Shown here in pieces: positions 31,435 to 44,200 of a stretch of 64,000 nt of DNA. The DNA lies in assembly GCA_914767715.1 (NCBI GenBank), contig OU612065.1, positions 744,001-808,000 on the forward strand. Reading direction: 5' to 3'. The notes under the pieces are model-generated. The model did no database searches, was not told the DNA's origin, and was given only the letters and a program-made list of their open reading frames with translations. The position numbers and the translations under genes are program-made. Numbering within the stretch: position 1 is the stretch's first letter; each line of letters begins with the position of its first letter. The DNA is from Membranipora membranacea. Its lineage: Eukaryota > Bryozoa > Gymnolaemata > Cheilostomatida > Membraniporidae.

Positions 31435-33907
31435 CAAACACTTATATAAACTAGCCAATGTTTTGTTTACTGCTGCTGTGTACAATGCTTCTGTTGTAAC
31501 CAAAATTGATCTTCATTTTTATTATATACTGCAATATTTACATACATGTACATACAATGTTAAAGATAGCGTACACGCTAAACTTCATCTCTCTTGTGAT
31601 AATTGTGATAGAGTTTCACTTTCTGACATGGGAGATCCAATGGACAAAATGCGACCTACTGTAATTAGTGCTCTTGCCCAAACTTGGGCTGATATTTCAC
31701 GCAATATTCCCTTCATTTTTTTTCTTCCTATAACCAACAGTGATTTGCATTCACAGTGAGCATGCACTGCACTTAAAACCTAAGCTGTCACAGGTGATAG
31801 CTGCAGCATTGATTATGATATAATACCCCCTGCACAAGCTGTAAACCCTAATTCATGGGAAATGGAAATGAGTAGTGTTCATTGTAATTGATAGATGGAT
31901 GGGAGTAGGACCTGAGGACCTATTTAGGATAATTAGGATAAGCTAGTCTGGATGGCAGAAAATCCTTGCTTTCACTTAAATCCACTTTCTTCTGGTTTTT
32001 CAATCAGAAATATTAAAATAACTGCAGGCGCTGGGAATTGATGTTTGACATGACAGATCACAAGCTTACATCCTTACTTTAACCATCAGACCACTGCTGA
32101 CTTCCAGGCTTGGTGTATCATTACTAATATCACATCCAACATAAATAACAGCCTCCAAATATAATCACCATAGCAAACAATAATGCTGAAAACATGTCTA
32201 CTCATGATGTTAACTATTTATTTGCAAATTGTGATTGAAAGAATGGCGTGGCTTCAATTCTATTTTCTTCTCTATATCAGAGTTGTCTTTTAATTATTCC
32301 AATTTCACAAAATCTGGTGAAGATGATTTTTAATTAAATCCATTTTAAAAATTGAATTCAAATACCAGACCAATTTATTTTTTCAATGTAGTGAACTAAA
32401 GGGTGTATTGGTAAATCAATTCCATGAACCCTGTAATTCATGAAGAATTAAACTAAACAAAATGTTTTTACGCTATCTAAATCATCGACAACCTGAAGCT
32501 GCTGAGATTTCTATGTTATCAGAAGTACTGTTTGACTGGTAGACAATTGTGATTCAAAGTCAACTCTGGTTACCAGTATACCAATTTTCAGTGCTAAAAT
32601 TTGGTTTCGTTTTTACGTTCCTTTTCAAGAACCTGCCACCTGTGAGGTTTTTACCGCCGTTCATACTGCCCTTTTACTTATGATAGATCAGCAAGGGTGG
32701 TAGGTATCACAATCAGTTTATCTGCAAGACTTTGTATAATGTATTGAAATTCTAGCGAAAACCACTGAGGTTCGACCTTATAATTGAAGCTAACATTGTT
32801 CGCTTGTCAAGAAGGGGCAAAATTGAAGCGTACTGTGTATTGGGTATCACACGGGTTTGGTGCTAGTATACTCAAGTTAGGCGGTAGATTTGAAAGGGAA
32901 TGTAATATCTAAGTATATAAGTATCTTAGGTTGCTGCCTTGGTTGATACTGAATTGCAAGAAAATGTCTTGCAAGTCCCAGGGGCCTATGCTTTACAGGG
33001 CAACAATGTCATTTCTACAGTTCAGCTACTTGGTGTTGCGCTTCCTCTGTATAGTGGAGTAATGCACACTTGGTTGCCATGTGAATGTGTTTACAAGTGC
33101 TTGACCCACTTCAACATCATTGGTTAAAGGAATGCGTATGTGACCGAAGTTTTTGTTTGTATGTGATCGGATATTTCCGGTTTAGACATGGCGGATTATT
33201 GTAAGTTGTTAAAGATTTCTTCATTTTAACCCTTTGTGCTGATATTATGATTACCATAATGCTAAAACAGAGTCAATCACCTGAGAAATGACATTCAGCC
33301 ACATTTTAGGAGCCATCTAGGGTGAAAGATCATGCATATCCCAGCACAATAAGCATCCATGTGTTCAAGAAAATTGTCCATCCTTGTTGATCCATTTTAA
33401 TTTATTCTAATTCTGACTCTGAGTTTCATCTAGTCTACCTATACTTACAACATTACTTACTTGTTCAACCAAGGAGTTCAGAGTCTCAAAACTCCTTGGT
33501 TCAACAAACCTGTATTACTTTACTTCTTAGTACTTACTCACTGACAGTGAGTGACTTTGTCTTGGACATTTATTTGCAAAGAAAGTAGTAGGTAGTATAG
33601 TAGTAGTAGCGTATATGAGAAAGCAAGAGGCTAACAATGAGAGTGACAACACAATTGGATCAAATATCCTGTAGGCTACACTAGGCGTATCTATTTTAGA
33701 TATTTCTGCTTTATATGCCGGAAAATCATTATGAACCTCCGTATCTTGCTAGCTGAACGATCTTCATAATCAATGTATGATGTAAAACACATGTGACTCT
33801 TACCGACTGTACCTCATCATGATCACATGAGGTTGTGAAATTTAGTAAAATAGGCAGAAAAAAATACATCTATGTCTATCAATTTTAGAGCATATGAAGT
33901 TATACTC
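31435..33907. other. Spacer between SREK1 and the KMT2 gene
   Basis: About 2.5 kb: SREK1 3' UTR, intergenic DNA and KMT2 5' region. Small open frames at 31463-31759 and 32939-33127 match nothing I recognise. A possible KMT2 leader exon ends at 33200, where ATGGCGGATTATT meets a GTAAGT donor. Splicing to the acceptor at 33888 would turn it into a four-codon upstream frame with the stop formed at the junction. Confidence 0.45.
33463..33505. mobile_element. Ultra-short palindromic insertion, family A, copy 3
   Basis: A 29-bp element at 33470-33498 starts CAAGGAGTT and ends AACTCCTTG. It is flanked by exact 7-bp direct repeats, gttcaac, at 33463-33469 and 33499-33505. It lies upstream of the KMT2 gene. 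Confidence 0.72.
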
Positions 33908-35431
33908 ATGGATCTGCGGGAAGACCAACGGAAGCCCAAACGGGCTGCCAGGTATGTATATCATTGGACAACTGGATGTGTTTTTCATCTTTTAATTACC
34001 AAATAGTTTTTACAGCCATAACGAGAAGATTAAAAAATAAACTTTGCAATGTTGTGTCAGGTCCAACCATGTTCAAGCAACATAATTTGTTTGAACTCGT
34101 AAACATTGCTTGTCATGTAGTGGACTATGTATTCTCTGCCTCTTCTGATAATTTCTTGACTATATTGATTGGTGTCCTACAGGTCGAAAGCTCGGAGTCG
34201 TTTGATAGAAGAGGATGCTGAGACAGAATGTTCATATGGCAGTCTAGAAAACAGCGGAACAGAATCATCCTTACATGGAGATGAATCCAGTAACCTTGGT
34301 ATGCTGTTTGTGTACTGTAGATTGATATGCTAATATTAATTATGTGTTGTATCACTGCCAAGATAAAAGCTATATTAGAGGTGTGCACTGTGTGTTTGAG
34401 ATTTTCCAGCCTCTGAAGAAAGGTGCAGCTCTCTACTCTATCTCAAATATATCACCTCTTTTATGGTTATAGGAGATTCAGCAGCCACATCAGACCTAGC
34501 CTCCTCTGAGCCTTCCGTTAGTGCCTCGATATCTGGAGGAGGCAAGTATAGAGATGGAGAGAAGAGGTGTGTGTTCTGCTGGAGGGGGGAGAAAAGCTCA
34601 CTAGGACAGGGTAAACTAGTGAGGTGTGAACCCACGCCAGGGTTCAATCCTCTCCGCAAACAGCTCAAGACTCGCCAGAACAGCAGTGAGACGGAAAGTA
34701 GTTCTAAGCGACGAGTCAGACCAAGGTTAGTGTCCTTACATTACTGGTATGTTCTGTCCTGCGTGATTTCTTATGTAACATTACTACCTTTGTAATTTTT
34801 GTTGATCTTATGTGCAGAGGAATTTAGTATATGAGCTCAATAATATTGTATTGTGAAAATCCATATTTTGTGTTGACAGTGATCGTAGTAAATCACCTCG
34901 TAGGCATGCTGAGGCCGGCAAATACGCTAATGTATATAATGAGCTGACAGATGTGGGATTACCTGACGATATGACAGCTGCCGATCTGTACAGTGAATCT
35001 GATAAAGCTGTGTATGCTCATCACTGCTGTGCTGCCTGGAATGAGTGTGTGTTACAAGCTGAGGATTACTCTCTACAGTTTGTAGATAAAGCTGCTCTAG
35101 TCGGCCTCACCACTGTGAGTCAAACTTAGTACTTTGTCTCACAATAGTTCACTCAGGACAAATAACAAAAGAAATATATCAAGCATGTTGGAACACTGAA
35201 TAAAATTTTCCTCCTGCATCCATCTGATGTCTCGTTCTGTTATCACTCTATATTTTCCATCCATACAGAAATGCAGTTTTTGTGACAAACTTGGAGCAAC
35301 AATTCCGTGTAAAGCTCCGAAGTGCAACAAAAAATTCCACTACCCGTGTGCATCGGGCAGTGGGTGTTTCCAGGATATTAAAACTCTCAGTCTACTTTGT
35401 ACAGATCACTGGGATCTGGCTGAGACGACAG
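33908..35431 (+). other. KMT2C/D: KMT2 exons 1-5: N-terminus and extended PHD1
   Basis: Exons 33908-33951, 34183-34298, 34473-34725, 34880-35114, 35269-35431. The ePHD spans about residues 85-270. It has CVFCWRGEKSSLGQGKLVRC, an inserted Ser/Lys-rich loop, then AHHCCAAWN and a C-terminal zinc half KCSFCDKLGATIPC with FHYPCA. The loop between the two halves is longer than I expect for this domain. Confidence 0.9.
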
Positions 35432-38400
35432 GTTAGTAGGCCCTCAATATAAATCACATCTCACGCTCACAGTTTTGTTTACTTAAGGTTCATGGCATAC
35501 TTTTCTTGGCAGTCAGTGATTTAAAAGGCAGAAAAAAGGTCTCGATATTTTATTTTTGACCAGTATTACAGACACTGATACACTTTGCTCCTATGTGTAG
35601 CGCCTTTGCCTGGGGTGAAACATATTGGAGGTATGTGCTGCGTTTATTGACTGTTCTGGCTCTTTTATGTTTTCAGCTAAAGAAGAATCTCATTGTTTGG
35701 TGTGTAATGATCCTGGTGATGTGAGCAAACAGTTATTTTGCACATCTTGTGGCCAGCATTACCACGGTGACTGTCTCGAGTTTAAAATTGAGTGTAACAC
35801 CGTGGTGCGGGCGGGTTGGCAGTGTCCCGAATGTAAAGTCTGTCAGGAGTGCAGGAACATAGGTAAGTCAAACTACAATCACACAAACATTTGCAAAATA
35901 CTGTGTATCTAAATATTTATATTGTTAGTTTCTTTTTAGTAAGTTAGTGAGCTTAATTATGAGTAAGTTATGTTTATTTTTACAGGAGAGGACAGTAAGA
36001 TGTTGGTATGTGACGTGTGTGATAAAGGATTCCATACATTCTGTCTCACACCTGTGATAACCAGGGTTCCTCCTAACGGATGGAGATGTCATGTGAGTAT
36101 CTTACTCTGCAGCATGTCCTCAGCTATCCTACAAGCCAAATAGATGCTTGTCCCAAAATATCGTTTGGAAAAAAGGTGCTATTCTGACTTCGAATAAATC
36201 TAGAATTGAAGTCAATGTAGGCCATCTTACGATGAAAAGTATATTGTTTATTTGATGTGAACTGCTTATTTTTTAGAATTGTCGTTCATGTGTTGAGTGC
36301 GGTTTGAAGCCTGCCGATGCAAAATGGCACAAGAACTTTACCACATGTGATCGATGCTACTCACACCGACAGAGAGGACCTGCCTGCCCTGTCTGTAGAA
36401 AGGTTTATAAATCAGCCTTCACAAAGAACATGACTCAGTGTCAAGCGTGTCGCAAATTTGTTCATAACTCCTGTGATAGGGATGCTGAGAAAACAGGTAA
36501 CTATTTTATATAATCCGATTGTTGACTATTGTGCTCTGTGCCCCAGGTGTGCTCTGACCTGCCTGCATACTGTGAGCTACTTGTCACCTTTGATTTTCAG
36601 TCTGCGAACTGAGACAGACCTTGTGATTTTGACCAAAATTGTACCATACCAAAACATGGATGATTTGCTCACTGCTAGCACAGTAATATTTGTCCTACTC
36701 TGTTAAGTTTATTTGTTATGCTGTAGACATTAAGCAGTACCGCTGCCCTCCGTGTTTTTCTTCTGCCGCTCGTATCGAGTCTCCCACTTTTGAGAAGAAG
36801 CCGAGTACACCTGCACTTACTGATGCTACCCTGGAGGAAGATATGGACACAGATCAACAACCGTTTGAGTCTGACTCTGAACTCGCAGACTCTGAGAAGG
36901 TCTGTTACATCAGGCCATACATGTTGTGTGCTGATTGTAGTTTTGGGTCATTAGATGCGGGAGTTTCTTAATATCAGACACAGATATAAAACATACTGTC
37001 ACATTGTAATAACAGCACTCAAGTGAATATCCCTGACAAAGTTCTCCCTTGACCCTCAATGTAACTTTTCTGACTGATTTAGTTTTATTTTGTATACACA
37101 GATGAGCGTGAGTTCAGGCTCCAGTAGAATAAGACCTGTAAAGCCGGGGAAAGGTAAACCGGCCTCCTTCACACGAGGTAAACTCGGAGGCGGTAAGAAA
37201 CCACCTACTAAACCGAGCAGAAGTGACTGTAAGACTGGTACTACCAAGTCAAAGGTATGATATCAACAACAGCTGTGATCATTGATATAAGAGTTTGCAG
37301 ACCAGATCCCTGTATATTAATGCTGTGCAAAAGTTATAGTAATCAAATATAGTTGTGATACATACAGGGTAATTTAATGTATTTGCGATACAGGGATTGT
37401 ATTGTATTTGTGGTGCAGGGATTGTAATGTATTTGTGATACATGGATTATATTTTATTTGTGATACAGGGGCCATGATGTATTTGTTATATGGGGTAATA
37501 TAATGGGTTTTTTTTTATACAGGGTAAGATCATGAAGAGAAGAAATCGGCCTGCAGCTACAGATAGAAGAGTAAAAAGAGCCAAACTGTCTGAGGTGGTC
37601 TCATCATCATCATCTCATGTAATTATAATCACTTTTAATATGATAACATGATAGACGATACTTAACTCCTCTCGACCATCTAACAATGCACCTTGTAATT
37701 GTGTGGATCTTTTTGTCTTTTGTCATATGTTCTTTCATCTGGGCAAAATCTATAGTCAACTTTTTTTTATCTGGCAGGCTGCAGCAGCGAGCTCAGAGAT
37801 AAAGAAGCAGGATGATGATGACAGTCATGCTGCTGTTGTTCTGGCGGTGACCTCTGATCTCTTTGTGCTTACACAAGATATGTGTGTATCATGTGGTAGT
37901 TATGGGGCCGACGGTGAGGGAAGCCTGGTCACATGTACTCAGTGTGGACAATGCTATCATCCTTACTGCGCCCAAGTCAAGGTTTGCTAATATACTTACA
38001 CCAGTGATAATATCCTGCCCTGTAATTGCCTTATGTTTGGATTGTGTTGGGACTATTTACTAACCTGAACTGTTATGTGAGCAATGAACATGGTAAAATG
38101 TAACAGCGTCGCTAAAACGTAGTTTGCTTTTATTTATTAGGTGAACAAAGTGATATTGACGAAGGGTTGGAGGTGTTTAGACTGCACTATATGCGAAGGT
38201 TGTGGTAAGACAACTGATGAACCAAATCTACTTCTCTGTGACGAATGTGATATCAGCTTTCATACTTACTGTCTCGATCCTCCTCTCAAACAAGTCCCTA
38301 AGGGGAACTGGAAGTGTAGAAGGTAAGCTCAAGTCCTCCGTCACCTCCTGTTAATCATTATTATAACAACAGATTATGCACGTTAGAGATGAAGAATTCG

Positions 38401-41183
38401 GTCGCTGAGCTTTGTTGCGGCATTTGAGGATTATTATTTATTGATGGATAAGGACCAGTCTCTCTATATTTGCTCCTATTTCAGGTGTGTACACTGTCGC
38501 TACTGTGGTACAGATAATCCAGGATTCGGATGTGATTGGTTAAAGAACTACACAGAATGTGGACCATGTCACAGTGTAACAGACTGTCCAGTATGTGACC
38601 AGTGTTATATGGATAACGAACTTGTCATTCAGTGTACCCAATGTGAAAGGTAACGAAAGTTAATAATGGGTGGTATACACAACACACATGTGTATTAGCG
38701 AGAAGTCCACACAACCTTAGTTTGAGTCCTTAAGCTTTGTACTGGTCACTGGTATTAGCAGCCACCTCCAACCAGGGTGTATCTCCCATACTTCCTGCTC
38801 CAACCGGTTGCTCTTCTTGTGAACTTTAGCTAACTTATGCAGGCTTGTCTGCTCTCCGTATTTATGCCCAATTTAGAGGACAACTCCAAACTGTTGTTTC
38901 TGCTCCGAACAGTAAATATGATTGATCGATAGCAACAAAAATGCGGCCGTGTGGTCTGTTAGTCCATGCCTAAGAAGGGGAAACTATAGTTGCCAAAACC
39001 AAGTGGCCCCCTCAAACCACCCTCCCTTGCACCATCCTCCATGAGGTCTGGCGGACTGCCCCCCTCATTAACTATGCAGCTGTTGAACAGACCGATCCAG
39101 ATCAAAGTGACTGTGTTGAATGTTTTTAGCGCTAACTGATACTGATACTGTTTTTTTCTGTTATTATAATAAGCTGTAATAAATTAATTATACATCTTAT
39201 TTCTTCAGATGGCTGCATGCTGCTTGTGATAACATGAAGACAGAAGAAGATGCGGAGAGAATGTCAGCCCTTAATTATAACTGTCTATATTGTCGGCCCA
39301 AGACAGGTGCCATGTCACCTCGACCACCGACACCCCCTCAGCCAAACACACCTGCCAGTATTATGTCTCCTCAACAACAAGCACCTGTTGTCAAAGAAGC
39401 GGAGAAAGCTTTTATGGTTGATGGCATATGTCTATCAGAGAATGGTCTTGGTATGTTGTATTATGTAGTTGAATTTATGAATTCCCTAGTCTGAGCCCCC
39501 CAGACTTTGCCCCCTGGCCGACGCCCCCCCCCCTCCCCCCACCGGGGGAAAGTCTGAGAACAATGCAGGATTTTGCTGGAGCTGCTCTTAGATATTATAA
39601 GTTATAAAGAGGAGCACTAAAACTGCAATATCTATTGATTTCTATTCATGCCACCTACTATATTGCTCCAGGTATGAGAGTTTTCCAGTCAGACTCTGGG
39701 AAAAGTAGCCTCATGTTTGGGAAATACCCATGAGCAGAGATATTCACTACCAAGTAGTGAAGAAAAATCTGAGACAGAATTTCTTTCATTTTGAATAAGA
39801 ACGGTCATTCATGACATTGACAAAAGGTCATACAATTTAATATTATTGGACCCTTAGGCTATATGAAGTAAGTTTAATGTAGAAGTAATGAGAGGAAAAA
39901 TCCAAACAAATCCTACAAATTGCATAGACTATAAATTCCATAATGAACTAGCTGGAGAAATTGTGACAGTCACATTATTCACATATTATTGGCGATACTT
40001 TCTGTACTGCTGCTCATCGAATGGTGAAAGTAAAAAAACCCTCGACTTATGGCGAGAAGCTTATATCAGCCTTTACAGTTGGTGACTGTTGTTTGTACCC
40101 TCTTATACTCGCTGACTATTTGACTGTACAGGTTTGATGAAAGGCCTCACTATTGAGCCCCCACCATCACAGCTGTCTATAGCTCAGAAGGCAGCTCATG
40201 CAGCCAGGATAGCCAAAAATAAACTAATAGAGAGACAGAAGATTAAACAAAGTCATCCTCAGATGAGTCAGCTATTATCAGCTACGTCAGTTACCTCAGG
40301 TACGTGTGTTAGCGTAGATATAAGACTGACTTTAATCCTCATAATTCCACCAAATTGTCTAATGGTTACCACCAGTCTGGCTCTTTTTTCAATGCACTTA
40401 CCAATTAACTTAGATTGGTGGTTGAGGAAGATTCTATGATGGGTTATTATTACAACTATATGCATATTTATAGGATTCCTCGTTTTTATCTTTTAAAGAT
40501 GCGCCGATGGAGGAAGAGTTGGGTAGTAACCATGGGGAGGACCATATTTCACGCCATGCAGATTCTACAGACCCCACAGATTCTCAGGCCCCGGGGGAAG
40601 GCGCTATGCTCTCTCCTACCATCAGTGAAAGCCTCATGTCCTCTGCTGACTGGCCTCAGACAGGTGGGGACGGCTCCTCGACGCCCGCAGACGCAGGCCC
40701 ACTACCAGAAGGCTTGGTTGCTGGTCTTAAAGATGCATCTAATGTTAAAAAGAGGACCAGAAAAGCAGCTCCACTTGGTGAGGTTTACTGCTTTGATTAT
40801 CATAATGGTTTTCAATAACCATAAAGGGTCTTGGAAATATACATATGATAATCACTTCCCTACAGTACATTATCCAAATAATTTGTTTTTTTTTATTTTA
40901 CACACATGCTGGTAAAGGCAACTGCAGTGAAAATTAATGTAGCTTTGTTAGTGATGTTACTGTTATTTAGTTTATTTTCTATGCTGTGCAGGAATTGGAG
41001 GATTTATAGCTAAGCCTCGACAGAGAGCCCCTCCTAAGGTTATAGTATATGGACCTGTAACGGCAGATGGACAACCTCCAGTTATACTGAACCCTGACCC
41101 TGCTTCTCAATCTACCGCTGCTAATGAGCAATCTCAGGTACGCCTCAAACAGTGTATCTACCGTCAGTAATACACTCATATTA

Positions 41184-41234
<51 letters not shown>

Positions 41235-44200
41235 TCATAGACACAGTAATGGTGTGCAACTTATAACATTCACCAGTCTATCATCGAGGTAACAATATTT
41301 TTTAACCAAAAATATGGATACACTGATACCCATTGTGAAGGCCTTGCTCTAAGTTTTAGTGGTGTGATTAATTGGTGACTATAATATACTTGTTAGGATG
41401 GAGCAGGCTCTGCCCTCCCTGGTGAGTCCGGAGGTGTTACAGAACCCTCAGCCCTCAAGAAGAAGGTGGTCAGAAAAGTGAGAAAGAAAGGAATCATAGA
41501 AGATACCTATCCTTCCTATCTACAGGTAGGTAGATAACAGACGATATACTGACTGTGTTATTACAGCCTGCTTTCCTATCATTTTCATTGCAGCTACAGT
41601 TAGCTTCTCCAAATGGTGTTCTTTGTGCAGTGTTTCGGTTAGCATTTCTCGTAATACTGTAGGTTTAAATCAACAATCTCTTGAATATTTAACAGGAGGC
41701 CTTTTTTGGCAAGGACACTTTGGATCATTCAAAGAATACTCCTCCGATTAATACAGTGGCTAACCTCGAGGTACCCAACACATCATCACAGATAGATAAT
41801 GTGGATGATCATCTATCTCTAAATAAGATTATACCAGATAACTCGACTATACAACTAGCTGAGGGCGTCTCCATTCCGTCCCCTCAAGCTGATGGCATCT
41901 TCTCTGCTATTATTGACCCTCATGATGCAATCAAGCAAGACCCTGATAATGTTCCAACCATCGGTAGGTATTTATAGAATTATATTGGCATCACTTCATT
42001 TAGGTTGCACCATAGACTTGATAATAATTATCAAGTCTATGAGTTGCACCTATCTTGCAATCAATTTGGCAGATTGATGATGAATGGAAGCCATGCTAAT
42101 ACTGAACCTTGCTAAAGATTTAAGTCTAACCACTGATGTCTTCAGTGTGGTATTGAGTTCACATAGCTCTCAGGTCATAACTCGCGTAGAGCTCTGTGGC
42201 TTGCTGATAACTGCCTTGTACAATATTACTTTCTTTTTTCTGATGTTTTACTCTGTTATCCTGTTCAGTGTGATGAGGATATTGTTATTCTCTTACAGAT
42301 GGTGATGATTTAGACATGTTACCTGAAGCTGGAGATATATTACCTGGCGGTATTCATGAGGATGAGCTCTTCAAAATTCTGAGTAAGTGTTCTGATTCTG
42401 AGCCATGTGTACTTGTGTGTGTATATGTCTATGTGTGGACTAACATGATGGTTGTTATGTGGTCTGTAGACTGTGCTATCGTATACATATGGGATGGCAG
42501 ACCAAACTTTATTTCCGATGTTTACTCACTAACCTTATTGCCTGATTGTTGATATTGAGTACCTCTAATATTCTACAGGTGCTATAGAGGACGGGCAGCA
42601 AGCTGGTCCCTCCGATAGCCGCACTAAAGCCCTCGACTCTGAGGATATGGATACTGAGAACCTTGAGGATTTCCTGAAGGGTATTATGGGTAACGACCCC
42701 TCAGCGGAGGCTACTGCAGCAGGTAACACAATTACTGTTACTGGTATGATAATATTGTTTTCCTGAAACAGCCCTCATACAGTTTAGGTACGATCGTCCA
42801 GCGTCCGGGTTCATCTCTTATTATCTTGTGTTATTGATGAGGATACATGATATACTCTTGTAGGTGTACTATCAGAGTTACCTGACGATGCTGCTGATGT
42901 AGATGATGCCATGCTAACTTCTCCTACTGCTGCTGCCCCTTCAGTCTCGGCTTCTACCAGTAGCACACAGCAGCAGGCAGTGACAACCCCACCCCTTCCC
43001 TTATCACAGCCCATTCAGTCACAGGGACCTCTCTCTACACAACCCTTATCTGTGCAGCCTGTACAGCGGGTGCCCTCACATCCAGGAATTCACTCAATGC
43101 ACTCTCAGGGAATGCCCACACATGGAATTCCCGTCCCAGGGATGCCAGGTCAAGGAATGCCTACTCACGGAATTCCCATTCCAGGAATGCCCAGTCAGGG
43201 AATACCTCCACAAGGAATGTCCTCTCAGGGAATGCCCACTCAGGGAATGCCGCCACAGGGAATGCCCTTGACTGCACCACTTCAGCATGGGCCAAATATC
43301 CACGATCCATTCAGGATACCTCCTCAGCAAGGCTTCTCAGCTGGACAACACCCATCTCACCCTCAGGCAGGAATGAATACCGGACACCCTTCCAGTCTCA
43401 GACTACCACTGGGACATCAGCTACCTCATCCAGGCTCAGCTCAGCCACCAATCGGTGTAGCCAGAGTCGATTACAACCAGTCACTTCAATCCAGGTCTGT
43501 AAATGATATGATCATATTTATGCATTGCAATAGTATTCCTTGAAAATTGGTTTTGTCTCTTATTGCATCTGTACGGATTTGTTGGTTTATTTTGAACACT
43601 GAAATACCTACATAGGTATGACAATTGTACGCAGTCAGCTTACATATCTCATGCTAAACAAATCCTCTTACAATTTTTAGTATCAGCAATGCTAACGGTA
43701 CAGGCTCGAGTACTCTTCCATCGTCAGCGGGGGTGCCTAACCCTCTACACGGTGGCGGTACACTCACAGCTGGTGCCTCTGTGGCCGCTCCAGGTCCCAG
43801 TCCTGGTCCGGGAGGAGCTGTCTCCACTGTTGGATCTATGCCCGGTACTCCCTTCAGCCCAGCTTCATTTGGAGAGCCTACCTGGCCAAATCCAGCAGGA
43901 TCTGCCAGCTCAACATCTCAAGCTGACGGGGAAGAGAATGACAGCCTCACTCTCAACCAGAAGAACATGCTCAAGGTAAGGCTGTTATCATGTAAGTGTG
44001 ATAATAGAGAAGCTAGTGTAGAGCCGTGTTCACTAACCAGCCAGGTATCTGTCGCTGATTCTGACGACAAGACACTTGCATTATAATGTTTATTATATTC
44101 CTCAGAAATAAAGAAAACATTCTGGTCAGTTGCTTTATATGATTATACATGAATGACTCATTTGTGTTACAGTGGAAGGAGGATGAGCCTCTGGGCCTGG

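Larger units (their letters stand above)
40132..42722 (+). other. KMT2C/D: KMT2 exons 16-22: linker with conserved EDTYPSYLQ block
   Basis: Exons 40132-40299, 40499-40777, 40992-41137, 41397-41525, 41696-41963, 42299-42382, 42579-42722. Starts with KGLTIEPP. Exons 19 and 20 read KKGIIEDTYPSYLQ and EAFFGKDTLDHS, a block I recognise from KMT2C/D. The rest is acidic and probably disordered. Confidence 0.85.

Noticed and set aside
32939-33127. 62-codon plus-strand frame between SREK1 and KMT2
   Set aside because: No recognised similarity, no ATG context or splice partners. Probably chance.
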